Source of the DNA: Lutjanus erythropterus
Taxonomy: Eukaryota; Chordata; Actinopteri; Lutjaniformes; Lutjanidae
Direction of reading: 5' to 3'
DNA: 64,000 bases
NCBI GenBank assembly: GCA_020091685.1
Contig: CM034607.1
Span: forward strand, 9,421,465 to 9,485,464
Below the pieces are notes generated by a model. It was not told the DNA's origin and ran no database searches. It worked only from the letters and a program-made list of their open reading frames with translations. Below, in pieces: positions 44,637 to 56,152 of this stretch. Position numbers and translations under genes: made by a program. Position 1 is the stretch's first letter. Each line of letters opens with the position of its first letter.

Positions 44637-47600
44637 GCCATTTCTCCCTGAAAATGTAACATGTCAGCTAGCTAGCTAACTAGAGCTGACAGATGTTTAT
44701 ATATGAAACATGCAATAATAAATAATTTTTGGAAATGCTAGGATGAGTGCATGCAAATTTACATTTAAACAGTATTCTCACTAGTTTTCAGCAGGTTGCT
44801 TCTAAATACTGAAAATGTATCATGAAATTATGACAATGTGTTTCCTGCCCACCGCTGCATGTACGTCCTGGGTTGTAAATGAGAAATCTTTACCCTCAAG
44901 TGCACTTTTTTAACTGATACTTCAGTAATACAAAAATCCAACAAATTAAACTTTTAAATAAAAAAAAAAGGCGTGATCTCTCCTAGTTTCAAACATTACC
45001 TGCAGCATTAATGTAACTCCGATGTTATCATGCAACAGCAAAAAGCTTGTGTCAAACATCCAGATAATGAGCGTAATTAGCAAGTACTTTTTGCTGTGGA
45101 ATATCTTGGCTGATGTGTAAATGGATGTGTTGGCTTACACACACACACCCCTCTGACAGACTGTGATAGACTCAAATTGTTGTAAAAACCCATATTCACG
45201 CTTCAGCCCCATTCACAGCTCTTTCTCTTCACACATACACACACGTAGAGTACGCACGCACAGGGACTTTGAGACACTGAGGGAATGATAACAAAGACAT
45301 GTTAATGTGTGCTAATGATGTTGTTATCTCCCGACGAGTGCAAATGGAGCGAGAGATTAACACTGACGCAACAGGGACTGAGGTGTGGGTTCACCGGCAC
45401 ATGTGTATGGGAGTGTTAGAGGAGGTCGCTACTGTATGGAGGGTTGTGGGGAAGGAGGAGAGACAGGAGAAGGTTGTGTTTGCATGTGTGCGTGTCACTC
45501 CCGCCTTTTACCAACCCCACTTCCCCTCGAACTCTGACCTCCTCCGCCTGCTGAGCGTCCCACAGGAAGGCATGCTGACCCCAGGGAGAGAATGAGCGTG
45601 TCTGTGGATGTGCATTTGCGCGTCCTGCCTCCTAAATGAACCAAACACTTTTTTTTTTTTTTTGGACGTTCTTCTGGACAGCGTGCTCCATCTGAATTTC
45701 AGCTGAGTAAAAACATGTGTGAATCACAAGTTGTCCACTTTATGTCACAAGCTCACTTACATCCATTTGACTCCACGCCGTGTCATTTAATTGCCACTAC
45801 AGCTGTGCACGCTGAAGAGCCCGCTCGCTTTTATCATTTGGCCGTGCAGCCACATGCTTTCACAGGCTTGCATCATGAACACCCACACAAGCGGGCCTAC
45901 ACTCACTCCTCTTCAAATGAAATATCTCTCTCTCTCGCCAATGCTGGGTGTCTTAAAGGAACACAACAGGGTTTTAGGAAAATGCTCCATGAGTCCACTT
46001 CCTCATTAAATGGGTAAGAGCATGGTCAATGGAGTCTAGTTCCTAGTAAATCATACCTGCGCTGAGAGTGTTCTTTTCAATGATGATATACAGTATCTGT
46101 GTCCTGATGGGACACTCTCATGCTTAAAGGAGCAATATGTAGTAATTGTGCATGCAAAAATTAGCACTGCAGTTCAGATAGCCACTTGGAAACATGTATA
46201 TTGTATATTAAAAAGGTATTTCAGAGTTTGTGTTTTCCAGCAAAACGAATGATAATGTTGTATTAACTGAAACACTTTGTTCCTCTTCTTTGTCTTTGTT
46301 ATGATGCAGCTGGAGCATGTAAGGAGAACACATCCATTCACCAGAGCAGACTCCAGTGTTTCTGCAGTCCAGGTCTTATGGTAAGAAAGCACAACTTAAT
46401 AAGTTTTTTTTCCCACTAATTTGGGTGAAACTAGGTCATATTTTATGGAGAAGATCTTTTTCTGGTTTCCCTCTGGTGTCCTTCAGCTCTCAACCTTCAA
46501 CTCTCTGTGATTGAATTGCGGAGTTTCCTGATGGACAGATAGCTTTAGCAGCTTACTTGTAGCTAAAGAAGCTAACTATGACTATTAGCAGCTGTTAGCA
46601 GGAAACAGACCAGGCTGGTCACTGGGATGAACACAGCTTCCAACACTGACAGAGAACACCAAAGCCATTCACAGAGTTTCCTGGTGGGAATGTAGGTTTA
46701 CTTGTTGCTAAAGTAAGAGAATATCGAACAAAGTAAGAGAATATCAAACAAGGGAGACAAGGGACTCAAGAGAGTGCTTAAATGTCAAATACTTTGCATT
46801 TCCCCAGAGTTTTTTACTTAGAAATCTGTCCACAGGCTGTAATAGGCAACTGAGAAAGTCGGGGAAGGTCTCATTTTTTAAGTTTTGTTTTTAACATAAC
46901 ATAACATATTTGGCAACACAAAGCAACCAATACATGTAAACTCTATCACACAGTACTTTTAAATATCACCTTGGAGGTAGCCAGCTGCATCAGGCCAGTA
47001 GACTTTTTTGACAGCAGACATTTTGGCAGGCCATCAATCAACAAATCCAGGTCATTTATTTGTCATTTTACAGCATAGGGTTGCACAAAGGAATGATATT
47101 TGACAGAAAAAGTACAGAAACTATGAATAACATCTGTAATGACTGCATTCCATTTAGGTGATCCAGTTCAAGGGTCCTTGGATTGTGCATACTGACTCAC
47201 TGACACAGCTTTAGTGGGACAGTTAATGGAAGTGAGCCATTGTTAATGAAATTTACCGCTATGACAAGCCTGCTGTGAAAAAGGTCTATTGTGGCTGAAT
47301 GTTGTCACACATGGCTGTGCTCTGGCACTGGAAGAACTGCCAGATTTAGCAAGTTCATACGAACTGTCGCACAATCAGTGCCTGGAGGCAAACATGTTCG
47401 TAGCTCTCCCAAAGGGTCACATTCAAAGGTGGGGCAAAATCATGCCATCATAGAAAGCGCAGATGGGGAAAACAACACACACCTTCAGACAGTCCCTTCT
47501 AGAGTCTGAGAAGACTGAAAAAAAGATATTAAGGGATAAGTCATTTATGCACTCCTGGATAATTGCTGTATTAGAGGACCAGTGCGTAGCGGCATGTAGC

Positions 47601-48690
47601 AGTGAGGTAGAAGATTGCAACTGAGCACTGCTCGCCTCTCTCTCCCCTTCCAAAAGTGCACAAGAACCTACAGTAGCTATGAAACGTATCTAGACCCAGT
47701 GATTGGTTTGTCTGTTCTGGGCTATTGTAGAAACTTGAAGTGAAAAATGGCTCCATGGAAGAGGCCCCTTGCACTCTGCCTGTGCAGTCTGTGGATACAA
47801 CAGACTCATTCTAAAGCAATGAACACACAAATCTTATGTGCAGGTAACTATACAGTAAGGAAATCATACTTGAGGTTTTGTAGATGCTGAGGTTATAAAT
47901 AAATCTTGTTTTATCAGCAATCAAATGACTAATTTTCAGTGTTACACACGCCCTAACTTTCACTTTTCATCCACATTTAGCCTGCTTTTAATGATGAAGT
48001 GGAGATGCCTTCTGACCTGCAACCCAAATCAGAGCTTATTGGGAGTGTACTGACTCTGTTAAATCATTCATCATGAGTATGGCAACCAGGTGTGCCCGAT
48101 TTAGGACACTATTAGGTCAGTCCATTTTGGCTACATAAATACCCCTCTGGTTAGGTCAAAAGCCTCTCTGGTGTGAAGGGCTAAAATGAACCGGTGGAGG
48201 TTAGGTTTCATTTTTACCCTGCACACAGGAACTATTCCAGTTTATTATAACATGGGTGTTAATTTCATAGTTTCATCAATGTGATCAGTAATAATAACAT
48301 TGTGCTCACCGTTTTAATTTCTGAGTTCTGAGAATGTGGGTTGCTTAAATTAGCAAAACAGTCATAATAAACTTGATATGGCACTTTTCTGAACGGGGTT
48401 TGGAAGTGCGTCACAGAAAAAGAAAAAAGAAAAAATTGCACAGATACTGCATATGAAGAAGAGCCAAATAAAAACACACAGGGGTCATAAAACTTAAATA
48501 AAGTTAAAAATGTTAAATGGCATGCAGGAGTAAAATAATAAAACCCAGCTCTTATTTATGAATTCTTAAACACCTTCCTATGAAAGATTTAGTCAGATGG
48601 GACAGGAAACGTTCAGTCACATGATTAAACCGATTTGAAATGAACCCCAAGGTCAGTCAAGTGCAAAGTAGAGAAAACAACTGTAAAGGT
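44637..48690. other. Intergenic stretch with scattered repeat fragments
   Basis: Contents include a T-run at 45650-45664; a TTAA-type left end at 46124 (TTAAAGGAGCAATATGTAG); text at 46520-46640 (GATGGACAG, TTACTTGTAGCTAAAG) that recurs near 57062-57120; and an immediate 22-bp duplication (AAAGTAAGAGAATATC) near 46708-46745. No exon is recognised. Confidence 0.45.
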
Positions 48691-49077
48691 TGTGCGGGCC
48701 CCAGAGACTTGGTCCTGATTTGGTCCTTTGTCTCTGTTTTTATGTGTCTTTCTGACTGGTGCCATCCAAGTATTCTGGGAACACCTGGCCAGTGTTCCCA
48801 GGGTGCTTAAATCCGCCGAGACACCAGGACTGCTGCTGGTCCCTTCCCCAAGCCACGCTGCCCTTTTTCTATGCCCTTTTTCTTCTTCTTTTGTTTCACA
48901 CTGACAACATGCATCACATATTATTCAACACATCCATGCACCCTCACACATCAAGGACACGGACTGTCACACCTCATTGCGGTATTAATTGTTTAACTCT
49001 TTAATGAATATCAGTTTATTTTTGTTAATCGGTGTGCATCTGCTTCCTTTGTTGCAGCCTGAGAGCCGGTCGTCACA
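48691..49077 (+). mobile_element. Candidate LTR of a retroelement (tRNA-Pro primed)
   Basis: The 387-bp block begins TGTGCGGGCCCC and ends GTCGTCACA. It is followed after three bases by TGGGGGCTCGTCC, the complement of the tRNA-Pro 3' end used as primer-binding site by many gypsy-like and gamma-type retroelements. No second LTR and no gag or pol frame is found. The LTR limits are inferred from the TG...CA ends and the primer site, not from a pair, so this is a tentative call. Confidence 0.4.
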
Positions 49078-49080
49078 AAC

Positions 49081-49155
49081 TGGGGGCTCGTCCAGGATTT
49101 GACCCCAGGACTCCTTGCACCTCAAGCAGGAATCATAGCCTTAGACCAGCCGGTG
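49081..49155 (-). pseudogene. tRNA-Pro-derived pseudogene, copy 1 (with templated CCA)
   Basis: On the minus strand it aligns without gaps to vertebrate tRNA-Pro: TGGTCTAAGG (A box), GATTCCTGCTTGAGGTGC (anticodon arm), GGTCAAATCC (B-box region) and GGACGAGCCCCCA. Seventeen of the last 18 bases match tRNA-Pro. The 5' acceptor strand (CACCGGC) does not pair with the 3' strand, and the anticodon loop is TTGAGGT instead of a Pro anticodon, so it is not a functional gene. Confidence 0.75.
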
Positions 49156-49201
49156 TGCACCTCCCTTCTTTGTTGCATCCTGTGAGCCAGTCGTAATGAA
49201 T

Positions 49202-49276
49202 TGGGGGCTCATCTAGGATTTGAACCTGACACCTCTCAGACCACCAGCAAGAATCATACTCCTAGACCGGTGAGTG
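49202..49276 (-). pseudogene. tRNA-Pro-derived pseudogene, copy 2 (with templated CCA)
   Basis: This copy keeps an intact B box (GGTTCAAATCC) and a near-intact A box (CGGTCTAGGAG), ends GATGAGCCCCCA, and has the full 75-nt length. The anticodon loop (TGGTGGT) and the 5' acceptor strand are altered. It might still bind TFIIIC but should not give a normal tRNA. Confidence 0.75.
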
Positions 49277-49322
49277 TATGTCACCATTCTTTGTTGTGGC
49301 CTGAGAGCCAGTCGTAACAAAC

Positions 49323-49396
49323 TGGAGGCTCACCGGATTTTGAACTCGAGACCTCTCGCTCTTCAACCAAGAATCATACCCCTAGATTAGTCAGTG
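49323..49396 (-). pseudogene. tRNA-Pro-derived pseudogene, copy 3 (with templated CCA)
   Basis: It retains ATCTAGGGGTATGATTCTTG (D-arm side) and GCGAGAGGTCTCGAGTTCAA and ends GTGAGCCTCCA. It is one base shorter than copies 1 and 2. The anticodon arm is disrupted. Confidence 0.7.
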
Positions 49397-49430
49397 TGCA
49401 TCTCCTTCTTTATTGCGGGCTGCGACTTAC

Positions 49431-52400
49431 CTTGGTGAACACAATTTTATCATAACTGTTAGAAATTACGGCCAAAGCTATGATGATGTAATGATTCTTT
49501 AAGGAGTCTGTGTCACTGAAAGCAGACCCAAATAACGAACTGTGGAAGTGGTTTGTTCATGTTTCCACTGTTTTTAACTGCTTGTTCATATGGGAACAGC
49601 TAAATCACGGTACAATGGATGAACACATGGTCGCTCACCTGAAACTGTTCCAAAAATAAACCCTCGGTACATCAGCTGTTTGGACTTGTTGTCATTTAAC
49701 AGCTCAGTTGACCAACAAGACAGCCCAAAAACACACGGCTGCATGCGTTCACTGGTGAAGCAGCAGAATGTAAATCAGGGTCTGTCATTTTCCCCACTGC
49801 TCCCATAGAGCTGTCAGGCCTGTCACTCCATCCTGATGTCTATATTTTCCTCCGCGTCCTCTCCCACCCTCTCCCTTCATTCTGCCTGATGAGTTTCCAG
49901 TCTGTCAGACCCTCTATCTCCACTCTCCTCTTTTTTTTTTTTTTTCTCTCTCGTTCCTGCTCTTTCTCTATCATTTATGGCCTATTCCTGTGCTGCTCTA
50001 CCCAGGCTTTGGCTGAGGGTTGGTTGGTTGGTTGGTTGGTCGGGGGTGGGGGGATGGGCGGATGGGTTGGTTTGCACGTTTTCAAGCAAACTGAAATATT
50101 CATGTATGTGTGCCTGTGTCGCTGTGTGAGAGCGCCTTCACGTGTACCCACCCTCAGTCTTTGTATACGTATGTGTGTCTATTCATGTCTGTAGTATGAA
50201 GTGGACAGCTGCTTGTGAAGAGCTCTGCATGTTGATATGTGTACTTTGCGTGCGCGAGTGTGTGCGCGTGCTGCGTTTTTTGCCAGGTGATGCGTAAAGC
50301 CCTGTCGTTTGATTTAGTTCCCAAAATAAGACTCTGCACATCAATTACCCATGAACTGCTCTGCATGCGCTCACACGACCGACCGAGGAGGAGGAATTAG
50401 CAGAATACGCTTCTCTTATTCACTGTAATGATATGCAATGTACTCAGCTTAAAAAAATCATTTTTTTTTTTAGCCCAGCGTTTGGTCTTAAAACCTAAAT
50501 TTAAAAACAGGAATTGAATTGTCTTGAAGCATGTGTGAGTATATTAAACAAGGCAAGATTCAATCATTTTTTCAGACTTTTTCATTAAGAAAAATGCAGT
50601 TTTAACAGTCTGTAAAATATTAAATGTCTATTTTTGCAAAGACAATGTGTATAATGCATTTAATCAGTGTTTTTTTCATTGAGCACAATCACATTCATTC
50701 AATCATTCTCATCCATTGTTGTCTGCAGAAAACACAGCATTACAGTGAGTAATACACTTGTCTTTTATTGCCTCTCTGTCTCTCTGTGACCCACATGGGT
50801 TTTCACATGAGCTGTCAACTATGAGCTCAGTCTCTTCTCCTATCTTTGCCCCATCTCTCCGTCTCCATCCTCTAAGGTTTACACACCAGCTGATTGCCTT
50901 TTCTTCATCCGTCTCCGTCTTTTTTCTTTGCCCCAGCCTTTCAGATCTCCCTGTCTCTTCCTTCCCAACATGCACACGCACAAAAAACACAACACATTGA
51001 CATGCACACCCCCCAATTTCCCAGCCCTCTCTCCTCTCTGTTTCCCTCGACCTCCCACCCCTTCCACTCTCTACCCCCCTCTTATCCCTTCCCCATTCCT
51101 CTCCCGCCCTCTCTCCCCCCATCGCCGAGTCGACCGGAGGCAGCAGCCGGTACATGTATAGCCGGTTGCTATGTGGGCGCCATGACAACCGTCATGAATT
51201 CGACATGGCGCTCACGTATCCAGGCGGATGTGAGCCTGTGTGGATGCAGCGCTTCAAATGGCGCTCACGTATCTAGGGAATGAAACTCTCAGGGGGGTTT
51301 AGTATAGATTTAGACTTTTCTTTCTCTTTTTAGATGCTGTGCGTAAATGTGTGTGTGTGTTTGTGTGCATCTCTGCACATTCATGAATTATAAGATGAAA
51401 GAGAAAGTGTGTTTTGAGTCTGTCACAATCCCAGATAGAGGAAGACCTTCATTTCCACACGTGGATGTAACTGTCCACCACACTAGTTTTATTGATATAT
51501 AAAGGCAGGTAACAGTATCTTAAAGTGTAAATTAGCACAGATTCCTGAGGGAAACACAGCAGGATGTTCATTTTCAAGATGAGCTTAAGGCTTTTTATGC
51601 TTTAAAGAAAGTGCTGTTTGGCACATGTGATACTGTATTATGATATCTGGGTTTGGGGATTGTAACCTTAAGAAAAAACAAAAAACAAACAAAAAAATTC
51701 CACTTTGTGTCGTGACTGGTCAGTTGCACCCAGAAGTGAAAAAGACAAAGCCTTAATTTCTCTGTTCATTGTGTCTATTCTTTGCTAGTGGTGTTCCTGG
51801 CAACTAATTTCTAAACAGACATTTCAAATTAAGACAAGTCAACTAGTCTAAAAGTAAGAAAACACTGAGAAAACAGTTAAAATTTAGCAGTTTATTAATG
51901 GATAAGGCTAAATACTGTCTGAAAAAATAATGTGTATTAAGAGCCATTTAAAGCCATTAATCACATTCTTTAGAAATTGTATTCTAAATGTTGCTGAAAT
52001 GTGAGACACTTTGCATCATGCATTATGAACACTGCACATTGCAATCACAAAATATGACAACAACTTATTAATGCGTCAACTTTCAACTGTGCAGGATAAC
52101 AGCATCTGCAGATAAGTGTGGCTAATGTTAGCAGAGTTAGCACTAAGTTAAGTTAGTTAGTTTTAGTAGTTAGTAGAGTTTTTTTATTTTTTATTTTAGA
52201 TACTGCCATGAAATCCTACACACTGCTCCTTTAAGATCTTCCTGCAGCTGCTTCACAGTAAAAGTCCTCACATAATAAACTGCTGCTGGAGGGCTTTTAC
52301 TGTAGAAAGTGTTAAGTTTAACCACAGAACTAATGTTGTTTTTTTTATAAAAGAGTGTCCCTCTGTGCTTAAGTGACTAAATAAAGTTAACTTGGAAATA

Positions 52401-52455
52401 AGCTGTAGGCTGTGCAGACTAAAAATTGACATACAGCTCGATGGACGTCAAACAT
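49431..52455. other. Intergenic stretch with simple repeats
   Basis: It holds a T-run near 49930-49946, (GGTT)n at 50018-50040, pyrimidine-rich CTCTCC tracts at 50760-51120, and a TTAA-type element end at 52231-52234 (on the minus strand TTAAAGGAGCAGTGTGTAGG, a common fish MITE). The long Ser/Pro- and Arg/Glu-rich frames across 50700-51280 are translations of the pyrimidine tract. No exon is recognised. Confidence 0.5.
50018..50040. repeat. (GGTT)n microsatellite
   Basis: About five to six GGTT units followed by a G-rich stretch. Confidence 0.85.
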
Positions 52456-52650
52456 TACAGGAGAACTCCACCGATTTCACACACTGAAGTGTGGTTTTAT
52501 ACAACTTGTTGACTTTAAAAGTTGTAAAAAGCCTTTTACGTCTCCAGACGGAGTAGCGTAAAATCTGATGAATTGCCTCAAATGTTGTCACTTATCAAAA
52601 TCAGCTGGGGCTGATGACTACAGGTTTGAATTTGAAACAAATCTGTTGAT
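52456..52650 (+). mobile_element. TTAA-type element fragment (GGAGAACTCCACC family)
   Basis: GGAGAACTCCACCGATTTCA and then CACTGAAGTGTGG match the family seen inverted at 22540-22842. The TTAA at the edge has decayed to TTAC. The right boundary is approximate. Confidence 0.45.
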
Positions 52651-52922
52651 GTGGGGTCACGGTGCGTTCCAGTCAAAGTTGGAGGTTGGAATTTCCCAGT
52701 TTAGCAGTGCACCCTTCTTGCATGACACAGAGGAGCAGTGGTGATCTGCGATGTCATCATCTGTGATGTCACAGCACATGCTGATGCTTTTGAACTGGTG
52801 ACATCATCTCTGAGCTCACATAACCTAAAAAAAAAGTGAACTGTAACGTCATCAGTGAGGTAATACAACAGGCCAATCCTTTTATTTGGTTGGGCACCTT
52901 GTTCTGTATTAGGCACCCTGCA

Positions 52923-52970
52923 AAAATAAATAAATAAATAAATAAATAAGTAAATAAATAAATAAATAAA
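52923..52970. repeat. (AAAT)12 microsatellite
   Basis: Twelve tetranucleotide units with one AAGT variant. Confidence 0.9.
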
Positions 52971-54108
52971 AGTGGCCTGTATGGCTGTCTCTGACTGGGC
53001 GTAGGATTCATGTCTGGTCTATATATATATATATTAAATATTATATATTTTAAGTTTCCAGTGCTGGAGCCATTGTTATGTGATGTCAGCTGCTTCTTCG
53101 TGAAGTTAGGGTGCGTGGACTCACATGTATGAAGTCTGACTTTGAGTTGTGTGACAATGTTATATGTTAACACTTGTTTGCAACTTGTGAAGTTTGCTAA
53201 TTTAAAATTGGGAAAGTAGTTGTCTGATTGATGCTTTCCAATCAGTACAAAACAGTAAGATATATTAATGTTCTGTATTCTGGCGTCCTTGTACAATGGT
53301 GCTGTGTTGACTTCAGTACTTTGGATTTATATTGGCAAGAATCTGGCGATATGATACATATTACAACATTATTGCAATGCATTGCAATACTGTGAGCAAG
53401 ATGATATATAGCTATTTTTAAAATCTGATTTTCTGAAAACTGTCAGAGTATAAAGAACACCAGCACATGCATAAAACCTGACTTTAAAGGGTTTACTTTT
53501 TATACAATCAGAATAGTGAAGATGGATAACCAAACTGCTCTCTAGAGGTTTAAATACAACAACAACAAAACTTTTCTTACACCCCTACTGGATATGGGAC
53601 AAACTTGTACTTTTTCTGTGGACCCCTTGAAAACAGTACAGTGAAGGATTTGTCTTTTTCATAGCCGCTACAAAGCACACAAAAAAAGAACTGATAAGAG
53701 AATAGTGAAGCTTCAGCCTCCACACCATGGCCAGATAGGAAGGATGATGCAAAACCTAGTTTACATTTAACAGCCGATGTTAGAGGATAGTATGAGTGTG
53801 ACAAATCTAAGAATGAAAAGATCTCCTGAACTATGAATCCTTCCTGTTTACAGTCTTGCTCTTATCTTTGAATGATGGCCTCTTGTTTAGTCATTCAGAA
53901 GCGCTGAGAACTATTTTTTCAGTGTGATATGTTGTATGACTCAGCCTGAATGAAGCATACCAAAGCCTTTTGAGTCCCGTCATTTAATCATTGAATTATG
54001 TTTAAAGCATCTTAAAAGATTCCCATCAGAAATGCCTCAAAGATGTTGGAGGCGGATGTTATCACTTTTGCATCAGCCCTCTGAAACCTGGGGCCAAAAC
54101 AGAACAGA
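52971..54108. other. Intergenic stretch
   Basis: A short (TA)n run lies at about 53020-53034. Otherwise unique AT-rich sequence with no exon recognised. Confidence 0.5.
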
Positions 54109-55262
54109 TTAAAGGCACAATATGTAAATTCTGCTTCTAGGGGCCTCTGTCACATTAAAACAAAAACAGAAGACATTTGATGAGGTCGTGAAGTGGTGTC
54201 GAATCATGGGAGTTGTTATCTTATTTGTTAAACAATCACCATAACTGATGACAATCTATCTGCAACACATCCTGACACCTAAATGCCAGAATAGGTTAAG
54301 TGTAAATAATTTCCTAAATGACATAATACCAGCGGAGACTACTGGCATCAGCAGGCTTGCGGGACTTAAACTGTGTTTCATAGGTCATGTAGTTTACCTG
54401 ATAAGACAGTCATGGTTTGGTTAGGTTTAGGCACCAAAAAAACTTGTTGGACAGGTCATGGTTCGGGGTGAATAACGTGACAGAAGTAAAGTCACTTGCG
54501 AGACAACATCAGTCACATGCCACATGTACTTTACATTGTAAAATAGTTGCTGTTTGGTTAGGTTTAGGCACAAAAATTACTTGGATAGGTTTAGGAAAAA
54601 GTTGTGCTTTGGGTTAAAATAACTACGTCATATAGGCCAAGTGGCATCACTGTCAGGACAGACGTCACGTCCATAATGGAATTTTAAGTTACCCAAAACT
54701 TTAAATAACTCTACGTTTACTTTTTGTTCCACACAGGACTCAAAGCTCAGTCTCCTGGGTGAAAGTCCAGTACTTGTTTGAGCCATCCATCCACCCCACC
54801 TCCTCTAAACACAGATTTTTCACTCCTCATACTTACTACGTCCACTAGGGGGCACCACATAACAATAAAAAAATAAATATGCTGCTTGCATTTTTGACCA
54901 ACACACATGTTTTTCTAGTGAGGACGGGCTTCAATCTGACATTAAATGGGCAGAAATTTTGGACAAAATAATATTAAACAACTATTCACTTAACGTTTAG
55001 TGACATTTGCAGATTTTCTTCCTCACTATCTGACCTATCCAACATATCCCATATTTTCCCAGATGTTATACCAACTAGCAATTAGCTAGCAATGACTAGC
55101 AGGAAATGCACTTTTCTTGAATAATTACAGATTTCTCTTCATTTGAACATTTGAACATTGTTGGAAATATTTGGGACAATGTAAACACAACTTATATAAC
55201 ATGTCTAACTTTTTTTTTTTTTAGACATTTTAATGCGGACATGTTACTTATTATAGCTTCAA
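54109..55262. mobile_element. TTAA-type element carrying inserted repeats
   Basis: The left end TTAAAGGCACAATATGTAAA pairs with a decayed right end TTACTTATTATAGCTTCAA. The interior at 54150-54240 and 55000-55240 is related to the 5052-5631 element. Between them lies unrelated text with GGTTAGGTTTAGGCAC twice (54419 and 54557), a separate common fish repeat. This is best read as an old element with a nested insertion. Confidence 0.5.
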
Positions 55263-56152
55263 ACCAAATCTGTCCAGGTTATAGTCAAACAAATCAGGTC
55301 AGAGCAAAAGAGATCAAATCAAATCCAACCAAATGAGTGCAGACCAGCACAGAGAATTTCAGACCAGTACTGACCAGTACAAACCAGTCAGCTTCCATAC
55401 ACAGCAGCCATATTCAGAGCTCAGACTTTGTGACCACTGTGCTGCTTTACTGTAATCTGTCTTTATGCCAGTCCTGCCAACCAGGGCACTTTGTGTGCCA
55501 CCCCATCCACATGCCCCTCTTAACGGCAAGGCCAGCAAATAAGGTCTGGCCAGGATTAACACACTCAGACCCACACACACACACACACACTCATACACAC
55601 ACACACACCAAATAATGTTTGCACCAATACACCAATAATTCATACATGCCTGTTTTCACAGGCTCACTCATGATCATACACAAACACCCGCCTACACAAA
55701 TTCACACACTGCTTTGCAACACAGGGTGCCCAAGGAATTAGAGGATACAGTTTGAAGGTTGGAGGCCTCCTGCTCTAAATATAAACATCTCTCTTCTCAG
55801 CATTGTTACGCAAGTCTTCGAGAAATGATATGCACAAAATAACACATAACTAAAATTATATATTGATTTTATCTCTCACTTTTAGGTTCGTAACGCCAAT
55901 TTCACAAGCAGTAAGCCTGGCTGCAGCATGTCATACTCAACACACGTTTGCAACATGTGATTTTCTGAGCACATACTTATTAGGAGCTTGTAAATGCAAC
56001 CTGCACGCGTGGAAGTTATAAGTAGATACCCTCCACACGCAGAGCACATCTGTTACAATGGCAGCAATTGGATGAGTCAGAAACCTCTGGCTGTGTGTTT
56101 GTGGAGACAAAAAGACATAAAGTATTTCAGTTCTCAACATGTTTCCATGAGC
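55263..56152. other. Intergenic stretch
   Basis: A (CA)n run at 55571-55609 interrupted by TCATA. No exon is recognised. Confidence 0.5.

Larger units (their letters stand above)
49031..49430 (-). repeat. 121-bp tandem array containing three whole tRNA-Pro-like copies
   Basis: Each unit is about 46 bp of LTR-end-like spacer plus a 74-75 bp tRNA-Pro-like segment on the minus strand. The segments are at about 49081-49155, 49202-49276 and 49323-49396, with starts exactly 121 bp apart. Each includes the CCA end, the T-arm, the anticodon arm region and the A-box region. The final spacer is incomplete. Confidence 0.75.

Noticed and set aside
45299..45595. Plus-strand frame of 98 codons
   Set aside because: No recognisable domain, no good acceptor or donor at its ends, and an ordinary length for chance in a GC-richer patch.
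50709..51283. Several overlapping frames of up to 159 codons, Ser/Pro-rich or Arg/Glu-rich
   Set aside because: They are translations of an imperfect pyrimidine/purine tract in all frames; none has a domain or splice context.
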